Source of the DNA: Acidovorax sp. sic0104
GTDB lineage: Bacteria; Pseudomonadota; Gammaproteobacteria; Burkholderiales; Burkholderiaceae_C
Assembly: GCF_019219095.1 (NCBI RefSeq)
Contig: NZ_JAHUWH010000006.1
Coordinates: 62,001-126,000 of the forward strand
Reading direction: 5' to 3'
DNA length: 64,000 nt
The position numbers and the translations under genes are program-made. Under the pieces are notes generated by a model. That model had not been told where the DNA came from. It saw only the letters and a list, made by a program, of their open reading frames with translations, and searched no databases. Shown here one piece after another: positions 31,229 through 39,745 of this stretch (position 1 is the first letter of the stretch; every line of letters starts with the position of its first letter).

Positions 31229-32266
31229 ATGAACACACCGCTGCGCCAGATCTGCGCGCTGGCCCTGCCTGCCCTGGCGGCCCTGGTGGTTGCACCCGCC
31301 GCACATGCCGGCAAGACACTTGATGGCATCAAGGCCCGGGGCCAGGTGGTCTGCGGCGTCAACACGGGCCTGGCAGGGTTTGCCGTGGCGGATGCCAGCG
31401 GCAGGTGGTCGGGCCTGGATGTGGATGTCTGCCGTGCCCTGGCCGCGGCAGTGCTGGGCGACGGACAGAAGGTCAAGTATGTGCCGCTGGACGTGCCCCA
31501 GCGCTTCACCGCGCTGCAGTCCGGCGAGGTGGATGTGCTCTCGCGCAACTCCACGTTCTCACTCACGCGCGATGCATCGCTCGGACTGCACCAGACGGTG
31601 GTGACTTACTACGACGGCCAGGGCTTCATGGTGCCCGCCAAGAGCAAGATCAGGAATGCCCGCCAACTCAAGGGGCAGGCAGTGTGCGTGCAATCGGGGA
31701 CCACTACCGAGAAAAATCTGCTCGACTATTCGCGCACCCACAGCCTGGACATCAAGCCGGTGATGTTCGAGAAGATTGATGCGGCGACGGGGGCGTATCT
31801 GGCGGGCCGCTGCATCGCATACACGACGGATGCATCGGGCCTCGCGTCCCTGCGCAGCCGTGTTCCCAACGGCTCGGCCGTGCACACCATCCTGCCCGAG
31901 CTGATCTCCAAGGAGCCGCTCGGGCCCATGGTGCGCCGTGGGGACGACGAGTGGTTCGCGGTGGTCAAGTGGGTGATCTACGGCCTGATCGAGGCCGAGG
32001 AATACGGCGTGACCCAGGCCAACGCGGACCAACTGAAAGCCAGCAGCGCGCAGCCGGTGGTGCAGCGCCTCCTGGGGTCATCGGACGATACCGGCAAGCT
32101 GCTTGGGCTGGACCGCGACTGGATGCTGCGCGCCATCAAGACCACGGGCAACTACGGGGAGATTTTCGAGCGCAACGTGGGCCCGAAGTCGGCGCTGGGA
32201 CTGCCGCGCGGCCTGAACAACCAGTGGAACAAGCAAGGGCTGATGTACGCCTTTCCGATGCGTTGA
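31229..32266 (+). CDS. Amino-acid ABC transporter substrate-binding protein
   Basis: Periplasmic solute-binding protein (family 3) similar to general L-amino acid binding proteins AapJ/BztA. The product is 345 residues with a signal peptide ending AAHA before GKTLDGIKARGQVVCGV. Also visible are GLDVDVCRALAAAVLG, VPLDVPQRFTALQSGEVDVL and the C-terminal NYGEIFERNVG. GGGAGA precedes the ATG at 31229. No permease or ATPase gene is next to it, so it must work with a transporter encoded elsewhere. Confidence 0.9.
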   Translation: MNTPLRQICALALPALAALVVAPAAHAGKTLDGIKARGQVVCGVNTGLAGFAVADASGRWSGLDVDVCRALAAAVLGDGQKVKYVPLDVPQRFTALQSGEVDVLSRNSTFSLTRDASLGLHQTVVTYYDGQGFMVPAKSKIRNARQLKGQAVCVQSGTTTEKNLLDYSRTHSLDIKPVMFEKIDAATGAYLAGRCIAYTTDASGLASLRSRVPNGSAVHTILPELISKEPLGPMVRRGDDEWFAVVKWVIYGLIEAEEYGVTQANADQLKASSAQPVVQRLLGSSDDTGKLLGLDRDWMLRAIKTTGNYGEIFERNVGPKSALGLPRGLNNQWNKQGLMYAFPMR

Positions 32267-32348
32267 TCCAGAGGATTCTGAGGGCGACGGCCAGGCGTTC
32301 CGCCAGTGATTGCGTCCATCGATGTACCGATGAAGGCGGGGATTGAAT

Positions 32349-32398
32349 TGCTGCTAAAAATGTAGCTGCTTGCGCTTTCTCATCCAGCGGTAGAAGCC
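32349..32398 (+). repeat. Dispersed repeat copy A, intergenic
   Basis: Between the convergent ends of the binding-protein gene and a GGDEF-EAL gene. It reads TGCTGCTAAAAATGTAGC, then TGCTTGCGCTTTCTCATC, then CAGCGGTAGAAGCC: the 18 + 32 bp layout of the element. This is the only copy in the window that lies outside genes. Confidence 0.75.
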
Positions 32399-32454
32399 AT
32401 TTTTACTGAATATTGCTGGGTTTTGGGCCTGGATCTGAGGCCTTCGAGGCGTCC

Positions 32455-34680
32455 TCAGTGCAGCCGCTGCCGCATGAAGGCTTCCAGCTGCGGCGCCGCC
32501 AGCGGCATGCTGAAGTGGTAGCCCTGCGCCTCGTCGCAGCCCTGCGCCAGCAAGAAGGCCAGTTGGCCCTCGGTCTCCACGCCTTCTGCGGTGGTGCGCA
32601 TGCCCAGCGCCTGGGCCATGCGGATGATGGCGCTCACGATGGCGCGGTCATTGCCCTCGTCGCCCAGGTCGCGCACGAAGGACTGGTCGATCTTGAGCTT
32701 GAAAATCTGAAAGCGCTTGAGCTGGCTCAGCGACGAATACCCCGTGCCGAAGTCATCCATCGACATGCGCACGCCGCGCGCATGGAGCTGGTCCATGGTG
32801 GCGACGGCGGCATGGGGGTCGTCCACGGCCACACCTTCGGTAAGCTCCAGCTCCAGCGCGTCGGGGGGCAGGTCGATCTCTGCGAGGATGCGGCTCACCA
32901 TTTCGGGAAGTTGCGGCTGCCGGAACTGGATGGCAGACAGATTGACCGCCATCCGCAAGTTCGGAAACCCGCTGCTGCGCCACTCCTTGAGCTGGGCGAG
33001 CGCCGTGCGCAGCACCCATTCGCCGATCTGCAGGATCTGGCCACTGTCCTCGGCAATCGGGATGAACTCGGCCGGCGACACGCCCCCGAACTGCGGATGC
33101 TGCCAGCGCAGCAGGGCCTCGACGCTGCGCACCGCACCGGTGGTCAGGCTCATCTGGGGCTGGTAGTGCAGGTGGAACTGGTTGCGCTCGAGCGCGCGGC
33201 GCAGGGCGTTCTCCAGCTGCAGCGCACGCACGGACTGGGCCTGCATCTCGGGCGTGAAGAACTTGAACGTGTTGCGCCCGTCAAGCTTGGCACGGTACAT
33301 GGCCACGTCGGCCGACTGCGTCAGCGTGTCGAAGTCCGCGCCGTCCTGTGGGAACAGCGCGATGCCCATCGAAGGGGCCATGGTGAGCTCATGGTGGTCG
33401 ATCTGGTAGTGCTGGCGCGACGCCTCCTGCAGCTTGCCAGCCACGCGCGCCGCGCCGTGCGCGTTGGCGCCTGGCAGCAGCAGGACGAACTCATCGCCAC
33501 CCAGGCGCGATACCGTGTCCTTGTCCCGCACCACGGCGCGCAGCCGCTTGGCGATCTCCACCAGCAGGGCATCGCCCACCCGGTGACCCAGCGAGTCGTT
33601 CACATGCTTGAAGTGGTCCAGGTCCAGGAAGATCACGGCCAGTGGCGTGTTGCCCTCCTGCGCGACACGAATGGCCTGCTGCGCGCGTTCGGACAGCAGG
33701 GTGCGGTTGGGCAGGCCGGTCAGGGCGTCGTAGTGGGCCAGCCAATAGATGCGCTCCTGGTCCGCCTTGCGGTCGTTGATTTCGCGGTGCAGGTTGTCCA
33801 CCGTCTCGCGCAGTTCGCGGGTGCGGTCCTGAACCTGCTGCTCCAGGTCCTCGTGCGCGCGCGCCAGGGCGGCCTGTGCCGTCTTGCGCTCGGTGATGTC
33901 CATGGTGATCCAGATGGCACCCTGCGATGGGTCCGACGGGTCCAGGGATTTGCTGCGCACTTCGCAGATGACGGGGGTTCCGTCCTTGCGGCACAGCTCC
34001 ACCTCGCCTTCGTAGGTCAGGCCGGCAGCCATGAGCGGATAGCACCGGCGACCCACTTCGTTCCAGGCCTCGTCGCTGGCGTACCAGCGGCGCGAGGGGC
34101 TGCCCGCCAGTTCGCCGGGCTGGTAGCCCAGCATTTGCTCGAAATGGTGGTTGCAGCGGGTCAGGTGCCGGTCGCGCAGGAAGACGATGCCCACCATGGC
34201 GCTGTCGAACAGCAAGTGCTTTTCACTGACTGCCGCACTCAGGGCCGCCTGGGCACGCTTGTGCTCGTCGATGTCGTCGACGATCCATATCGAGCCTTCG
34301 GTGGTGTCCTGTGGATTGATGAGCCGCCCGGTGAGGCTGCCCCAGAACAGGCTGCCGTTGCGCCGCCTCAGCGTGCGTTCAATGCGAAACGACTGGCCTT
34401 GAGCCAGCACGGGGTAGGCCGTGCGCCCCAGTTCCCGGAAAGAGTCCCGGTCCGGGTAGAACGCCTCTGTGTTGAGCCCCACCAGGCGTTCCGCACTGGC
34501 GTACCCAAAGATCTCGGCGTAGCGCTGGTTGCAGCGCACCACGCTGCGCTGGCGCAGAAAGACGATGCCGACGCCCGCGCTGTCCAGCAGGGTTTGCTGT
34601 TCGCGCAGAGCGCGCTGCAAGGGCGTGTCGGGGGCGGCTCCAGGGCGCTGCAACTCTGGAGCACCATAGGGCGCGGACAT
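32455..34680 (-). CDS. PAS-PAS-GGDEF-EAL cyclic-di-GMP signalling protein
   Basis: Cytoplasmic sensor with both diguanylate cyclase and phosphodiesterase domains. The product is 741 residues from the ATG at 34680. Two PAS domains (each with a GVGIVFL/VGIVFLRDR-type core and a PAC-like tail ending DIDEHKR or DITERK) are followed by a coiled linker. GGDEF is intact (residues about 394-398 in RLGGDEFVLLL), and the EAL domain has SVEALLRW (about 520) and DDFGTGYSSLS (about 641). Both domains may be active. It is paralogous to the next gene upstream. Confidence 0.92.
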   Translation of the reverse strand: MSAPYGAPELQRPGAAPDTPLQRALREQQTLLDSAGVGIVFLRQRSVVRCNQRYAEIFGYASAERLVGLNTEAFYPDRDSFRELGRTAYPVLAQGQSFRIERTLRRRNGSLFWGSLTGRLINPQDTTEGSIWIVDDIDEHKRAQAALSAAVSEKHLLFDSAMVGIVFLRDRHLTRCNHHFEQMLGYQPGELAGSPSRRWYASDEAWNEVGRRCYPLMAAGLTYEGEVELCRKDGTPVICEVRSKSLDPSDPSQGAIWITMDITERKTAQAALARAHEDLEQQVQDRTRELRETVDNLHREINDRKADQERIYWLAHYDALTGLPNRTLLSERAQQAIRVAQEGNTPLAVIFLDLDHFKHVNDSLGHRVGDALLVEIAKRLRAVVRDKDTVSRLGGDEFVLLLPGANAHGAARVAGKLQEASRQHYQIDHHELTMAPSMGIALFPQDGADFDTLTQSADVAMYRAKLDGRNTFKFFTPEMQAQSVRALQLENALRRALERNQFHLHYQPQMSLTTGAVRSVEALLRWQHPQFGGVSPAEFIPIAEDSGQILQIGEWVLRTALAQLKEWRSSGFPNLRMAVNLSAIQFRQPQLPEMVSRILAEIDLPPDALELELTEGVAVDDPHAAVATMDQLHARGVRMSMDDFGTGYSSLSQLKRFQIFKLKIDQSFVRDLGDEGNDRAIVSAIIRMAQALGMRTTAEGVETEGQLAFLLAQGCDEAQGYHFSMPLAAPQLEAFMRQRLH

Positions 34681-34869
34681 GGGAACCGAAGGGAAATGGG
34701 GGACCGAGGGGGAATTTGTACCAAAGTGTAGCAGCGCTGCCTTACAAGCCCCGTGGCGTGGATTTTCCGGGTGGCTGTGTCGCCAGGCACAGGGCTGACG
34801 CCGCCCGGCCTGCACCGGGCATGCCTTGGACAAGACAAGCGAGGCCCTCCGCCCCCAGAGCGTGGGTAG

Positions 34870-37830
34870 TCAGGCCGGCGTGTGCGCGTGCTCGCGCAGG
34901 TAGGCTTCAAAGTCCTGGGCGGGGAGGGGGCGGCTGAAGAGATACCCTTGGCCTTCGTCGCAGCCCTGCGCCCGCAGGAATTCGAGCTGGCCATCGGTCT
35001 CAACGCCTTCGGCGGTGGTCTGCATGCCCAGTGCCTGTGCCATGCGGATGATCGCGCTCACGATGGCGCGGTCGTTGGCATCGTCTTCCAGGTCCCGCAC
35101 AAAGGACTGGTCGATCTTGAGCTTGTAGATCTGGAAGCGCTTGAGATAGCTCAGCGACGAATAGCCCGTGCCGAAGTCGTCCATCGACAGGCGCACGCCG
35201 CGGTCGTGGAGCTGGTCCATCATGGCCAGTGCGGCGGCCGGGTCGTCCACGGCGGCGCCTTCCGTCAACTCCAGCTCCAGCCGGCGTGCCGGCAGACCGG
35301 CTTCGTGCAGGCAGCGCGTGACCATTTCGGGCAACTGCGGATGCCGGAATTGCACGGCCGATACGTTGACAGACACCGCGCGCAGCGGCAACTGCAGGTC
35401 TACCCAGCGCTTGATGTCGTTTACCGCAGTGCGAACCACCCACTCCCCGATGGCCACGATCATGCCGCTGCTCTCGGCCACGGGCACGAACTCGGCGGGC
35501 GACACCATGCCCAGATCCGGGTGGCGCCAGCGCAGCAGCGCTTCCGCGCCCACGACCTGGCGCGTGGTCAGCGAGACCTGTGGCTGGTAGTGCAGCTCGA
35601 ACTGGTTGCGCTCCAGCGCGCGACGCAATGCGTTTTCTATCTGCAGGGCGCGGGCCGTGCGGGCCTCGAGGTCGGCCGTGAAGAAGCCGTAGCGGTTGCG
35701 TCCGTTTTGCTTGGCGCGGTACATGGCTGCATCGGCCCGCTGGTACAGCGTGTCGAACGAATCGCCATCCGCCGGGTACATTGCGATACCTATCGACAGG
35801 GTGGTCGTCAGCTCGTACGGGTCGATCTGGAAAGGCTTGGCCGCGGCCGTCAGCAGCAAGTTGGCCATCTCCGCCGCCGCCGATGCCGATGTGGAGGGCA
35901 GCAGGAGCAAGAATTCATCACCCCCCAGGCGCGAGACGGTGTCATGCGTCTGCAGCAGCGACTGCAGCCGGCGCGCAACCGCCACCAGCAGGATGTCTCC
36001 GACGCGGTGGCCTAGCGAGTCGTTGACGTTCTTGAAGTGGTCCAGGTCTACGAAAAGCAGTGCCAGTGTGCCGTTGCGCGCGCGCTCGTCGTCAATGTGC
36101 CGCTGCGCACGCTCGGCCAGTAGCGCGCGGTTGGGAAGCTCGGTGAGCGCATCGAAATGCGCCAGGCGCTGTATCCTGTCCTGCGCCTCGCGCTGCTGTG
36201 TGATGTCGCGAAACAGTGTGATCGAATGCGTCACCACGCCCTTGCCATCACGCACGCTGCTGACCGACAGCCACTGGGGGTACACCGACCCGTCCTTGCG
36301 GCGCCCGCGGACTTCGCCTTCCCAGTGGCCGTCCTGTGTCAGCCGGGCATAAACGGTGTCGGCATCGAAATCCCGCACCGATTCGGCCGCCGTGAGCAGC
36401 CGCACGGGTTGACCCATCGCCTCTGCCTCCGAATACCCTGTGATGCGAGAGAAAGCGCGGTTGATGCGCACGATGGTGTGGGTCGCGTCGGCAATGAGGA
36501 TGGCTTCGCTGCTCTGGTCGAACACTTGCGCGGTGAGTTGCAGTTGCTCCTGCGCTCGCTTGCGTTCCGTGATGTCCCGCGACAAAACGATGTACCGGGC
36601 GGGCTCGTTCTGAGCAGGCGCCTTGCGCGCGCAGGACATTTCGAACCAGCTCGTGCCCATGCCGGGAAGATCCACCATGATCTGCCGCCCGGTGGACCAG
36701 CCCTGGCGCTGTGCCTCCTGCAGCACGTCCATCACCGCGAGGGCCGCCAACGCGGGCAGCACCTCCGTCACGTTGCGCCCAATGAGCTCTTGCGCCGGTG
36801 CCATCAGCAGTTCGGGCCGCTGGCTGTGCACGCTGCAGTAGCGGCCTTCCTCATCGATCTCGAACAACGGGTCGGGAATGGCGTCGATGGTCGCGCGCAA
36901 CTGCTGTTGTGTCGCATGGATCTCCGCTGTGCGTTGCTCGACCTGCTGTTCAAGTCGCTTCTCGTGGTCCTTGAGCTTGAACAGCAGCCAAGCGAGGTAG
37001 GCCATCATCAGCGCGAACACCAGCCCCAGTCCACAGCGTACGGCCAGCACTGCGGGTTCGCCCCAGCCCTTGGCGGGGGCGAGGCTCAAAACCCATTGCC
37101 CATTGGGCAGATCGAGCGGCCGGTCGACCGAATCGCTGGCATTGGGCTGGGGCGTGGATGCTGCAATGGTCTGCTGGTCCTGCGAGCCGGGCCGCAAGCG
37201 CCACAGACGGTAGTGGTAGCCGCGCAGCGTCAATTGGGGGAGCCGCGCCACTGCCAGTACTTCCTGCAGCCGGATCGTGACGTAGGTGAACCCCCAGAAG
37301 GTGCGCTTGCCGTGAATGTCGTCCAGGTAGACGGGCTGGCGCCCCACCACGCCCAGCCCGCCCTGCACCAGCTCGACCGGGCCTGCCAGTGTGAGAAGGC
37401 CTGATTCCCGGGCGCGTGCCGCTTCCGGGCCCTGGCGGGGGTCGTTGAGCTGGTCAAACCCAATGAGGTTCTCGTTACCCCGGCGAGGAACCACCTGCCT
37501 GACCACCCCCTGGGGCGCCAGGCCCATGGCCGCGATTCCGGGGTAGAAGGGCAGCATCTGCGCGCCAATCTCCTCGAACTGCGGCACCGCGCCGTGGCCC
37601 TGCCGCACCAGGGCCACAAGCGTGTTGTTGGCCGACAGCGCGAGCTCTATCGCTCTTTGCAGTGCCTGCACATGGTCGCCGGCGATGTCGGCCACCTGGG
37701 TGCGCTGCTGCTGGCGCTCCTGCCGCTCCAGTGTCCATATCAGGGTGGCCGCGCAGACGGCAGCCAGCACAAAAAACGCCACCGAGCCTGTGAAGGACCT
37801 GCGGGAGCGGGTGGTGGTAAGGGTGGGCAC
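34870..37830 (-). CDS. CHASE-PAS-PAS-GGDEF-EAL membrane signalling protein
   Basis: Membrane-bound cyclic-di-GMP enzyme of 986 residues. The first membrane helix is at about residues 15-33. A periplasmic CHASE-like sensor follows to about residue 265 (IAAMGLAPQG, NENLIGFDQLNDPRQGPEA), then a second helix (GLGLVFALMMAYLAWLLF). Two PAS domains, GGDEF (about 636-640), EAL (EALLRW, about 763) and DDFGTGYSSLSYLKR come next. The start is GTG at 37830 with GAGGAAA upstream. Divergent from the Pho-box-driven lipid operon. Confidence 0.92.
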   Translation of the reverse strand: MPTLTTTRSRRSFTGSVAFFVLAAVCAATLIWTLERQERQQQRTQVADIAGDHVQALQRAIELALSANNTLVALVRQGHGAVPQFEEIGAQMLPFYPGIAAMGLAPQGVVRQVVPRRGNENLIGFDQLNDPRQGPEAARARESGLLTLAGPVELVQGGLGVVGRQPVYLDDIHGKRTFWGFTYVTIRLQEVLAVARLPQLTLRGYHYRLWRLRPGSQDQQTIAASTPQPNASDSVDRPLDLPNGQWVLSLAPAKGWGEPAVLAVRCGLGLVFALMMAYLAWLLFKLKDHEKRLEQQVEQRTAEIHATQQQLRATIDAIPDPLFEIDEEGRYCSVHSQRPELLMAPAQELIGRNVTEVLPALAALAVMDVLQEAQRQGWSTGRQIMVDLPGMGTSWFEMSCARKAPAQNEPARYIVLSRDITERKRAQEQLQLTAQVFDQSSEAILIADATHTIVRINRAFSRITGYSEAEAMGQPVRLLTAAESVRDFDADTVYARLTQDGHWEGEVRGRRKDGSVYPQWLSVSSVRDGKGVVTHSITLFRDITQQREAQDRIQRLAHFDALTELPNRALLAERAQRHIDDERARNGTLALLFVDLDHFKNVNDSLGHRVGDILLVAVARRLQSLLQTHDTVSRLGGDEFLLLLPSTSASAAAEMANLLLTAAAKPFQIDPYELTTTLSIGIAMYPADGDSFDTLYQRADAAMYRAKQNGRNRYGFFTADLEARTARALQIENALRRALERNQFELHYQPQVSLTTRQVVGAEALLRWRHPDLGMVSPAEFVPVAESSGMIVAIGEWVVRTAVNDIKRWVDLQLPLRAVSVNVSAVQFRHPQLPEMVTRCLHEAGLPARRLELELTEGAAVDDPAAALAMMDQLHDRGVRLSMDDFGTGYSSLSYLKRFQIYKLKIDQSFVRDLEDDANDRAIVSAIIRMAQALGMQTTAEGVETDGQLEFLRAQGCDEGQGYLFSRPLPAQDFEAYLREHAHTPA

Positions 37831-37896
37831 AGCGTGGTTTCCTCAAACCATTATGCAGGCGGTGGGACCGCTTGCCGTGTTGTGGAAAACGCTTGC

Positions 37897-37936
37897 ATGT
37901 CATCGCGTTGACATGCCTTCGACATGGCAATGTCAC
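37897..37936 (+). promoter_or_regulatory. Two tandem Pho boxes upstream of the lipid operon
   Basis: Four 7-bp direct repeats lie exactly 11 bp apart: ATGTCAT (37897), TTGACAT (37908), TCGACAT (37919) and ATGTCAC (37930). This matches the PhoB box layout CTGTCAT-N4-CTGTCAY twice over. The orientation points to the OlsB-like gene, whose ATG is at 38028. A weak -10-like CACACT follows at 37947. Confidence 0.8.
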
Positions 37937-38027
37937 CCGGCCAACCCACACTCGGGAACAGGGACGAAGGTCCCAGGCTGCGGTGGGAGCACCCGCCGGG
38001 CCGTCCCACATCAGGAGATGTTGCACC

Positions 38028-38864
38028 ATGAATGAGCTGCCCGCCTCGACCCCCGCCGCGAACCACGGCGCCCCTGCCCATGGCGCATTGACTGCCCCAG
38101 CCATCCTGTCTGGCGAGAGTCGGGCGGTGCCGGAGCGTGGTGCCATCGAAGTCAGCTGGGCGAGGCATGAAGATGAGGTGCGCCAGGCACAAAGGCTCAG
38201 GTTCGACGTGTTCGCAGCAGAGATGGGCGCTCGATTGACGACCCCCATCCCTGGCCACGACGTGGACCTGTTCGACGATTACTGCGAGCACCTGCTGGTG
38301 CGCGACGGAGAGAGCCAGCAAGTCATTGGGACTTACCGCGTGCTCACGCCAGCGCAGGCCCGGCGCGTCGGCAGCACCTACAGCGACACCGAGTTCGACC
38401 TGACCCGCCTGCGTACCCTGCGTCCCCGCATGGTGGAGCTGGGGCGAAGCTGCGTGCACCCCGACCACCGCCATGGTGGCGTGATCATGGCGCTGTGGAG
38501 CGCGCTGGCGGACTTCATGGTGCGCAACCAGCTCGACACCATGATCGGCTGCGCCAGCATTCCCATGCTGCACAACGGCGTGATCAGCGGCGATGCGGCC
38601 GCCAGTATCTGGAACCAGGTGCGCCAGACGCACCTGGCCCCCATTGAATACCACGTGCTGCCCCGCTTGCCACTGCCCATCGAGCAGCTAGATGGGTCAG
38701 TCTTCGTGGAACCGCCGGCCCTGATCAAGGGCTACCTGCGCCTGGGCGCGCGGGTCCTGGGCGCCCCCGCGTGGGACCCGGACTTCAACACTGCGGACCT
38801 CCCCATGCTGATGCGCCTGGCGGACCTGCACCCCCGCTACCGCAAGCACTTCCTGGGGGCCTGA
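38028..38864 (+). CDS. OlsB-like N-acyltransferase (ornithine lipid synthesis)
   Basis: Predicted GNAT-fold acyltransferase that transfers 3-hydroxyacyl from ACP to the amino group of ornithine, giving lyso-ornithine lipid. The product is 278 residues. Visible OlsB-type features are QRLRFDVFAAEMGA, DLFDDYCEHLLVRD, VIGTYRVLTP and VELGRSCVHPDHRHGGVI. AGGAG at 38013-38017 fits the ATG at 38028. It is the first gene of an operon with a PlcP-like and an Agt-like gene, behind two Pho boxes. No olsA is adjacent. Substrate choice is inferred. Confidence 0.83.
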   Translation: MNELPASTPAANHGAPAHGALTAPAILSGESRAVPERGAIEVSWARHEDEVRQAQRLRFDVFAAEMGARLTTPIPGHDVDLFDDYCEHLLVRDGESQQVIGTYRVLTPAQARRVGSTYSDTEFDLTRLRTLRPRMVELGRSCVHPDHRHGGVIMALWSALADFMVRNQLDTMIGCASIPMLHNGVISGDAAASIWNQVRQTHLAPIEYHVLPRLPLPIEQLDGSVFVEPPALIKGYLRLGARVLGAPAWDPDFNTADLPMLMRLADLHPRYRKHFLGA

Positions 38865-39745
38865 TGCGCGCGGCGTTCGACGCGCTCGGCCACTGGACTG
38901 CGCACGTGGGAGGTGGTGGGCAGGGCACTGCCGCCGACGCCGAAGACGACGTGCATCCTCCCGGCCACCGCCACCTGCGGGCCGTGTTCATCTCCGACCT
39001 GCACCTGGGCACGCCCGGCTGTCAGGCCGAAGGGCTGCTCGACTTCCTCAAGCACCACCCCAGCGACCACCTGTACCTGGTCGGCGACATCGTGGACGGG
39101 TGGCAGTTGCGCCGCCGCTGGTTCTGGCCTCAGGCCCACAATGACGTGGTGCAAAAGCTGCTGCGCCGTGCGCGCAAGGGCTGCCGTGTGGTGTTCGTGC
39201 CTGGCAACCATGACGAGTTCGCACGCGCCTTCGTCGGCCACTCGTTCGGCGGCATCGAAGTGGCCGAGGACACCGTGCACACCACTGCCGACGGTCGTAC
39301 CCTGTGGGTGACCCATGGCGACTACTTCGACGGCGTGATCCAGTGCGCCAAGTGGCTGGCGTACGTGGGCGACAACCTGTATGAGTTCACCCTCAAGCTC
39401 AACCGATACCTGAACACATTGCGCGCGCGCATGGGGCTGCCGTACTGGTCGCTCTCGGCCTACCTCAAGGGCAAGGTCAAGAAGGCACTGAACTACGTCA
39501 CGGACTTCGAGGTGGCCGTGGCGGCAGAGGCGCGCCGCAGGGGGCACGACGGCGTGGTGTGCGGGCACATCCACCGCGCCGAGATGCGCGAGATCGACGG
39601 TACTTTGTATTGCAACGACGGCGACTGGGTGGAGAGCCACACCGCGCTGGTCGAGCACATGGATGGCAGGCTGGAGCTGATCCAGTGGCATGCGCCTTCG
39701 GCGCCGCGTGCCACGTCGGCGGTGACCACGGAGGCCATGGTATGA
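38864..39745 (+). CDS. PlcP-like metallophosphatase (LpxH-related)
   Basis: Calcineurin-like metallophosphoesterase of 293 residues. The metal-binding motifs are in order: SDLHLG, VGDIVDGWQL, PGNHDE, THGDYFDG and GHIHRAE. HNDVVQKLLRRARKG and FGGIEVAED fit PlcP, which in rhizobia and marine bacteria removes the headgroup of phospholipids under phosphate starvation. The ATG shares a base with the preceding stop (TGATG). The alternative is an LpxH-type pyrophosphatase, but the operon partners and Pho boxes favour PlcP. Confidence 0.82.
   Translation: MRAAFDALGHWTAHVGGGGQGTAADAEDDVHPPGHRHLRAVFISDLHLGTPGCQAEGLLDFLKHHPSDHLYLVGDIVDGWQLRRRWFWPQAHNDVVQKLLRRARKGCRVVFVPGNHDEFARAFVGHSFGGIEVAEDTVHTTADGRTLWVTHGDYFDGVIQCAKWLAYVGDNLYEFTLKLNRYLNTLRARMGLPYWSLSAYLKGKVKKALNYVTDFEVAVAAEARRRGHDGVVCGHIHRAEMREIDGTLYCNDGDWVESHTALVEHMDGRLELIQWHAPSAPRATSAVTTEAMV

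Noticed and set aside
37831..37896. Pho boxes at 37897-37936 as control of the divergent GGDEF-EAL gene
   Set aside because: The direct repeats are oriented toward the OlsB-like gene, and no matching repeats were found on the other strand. Dual control is not excluded but not supported.
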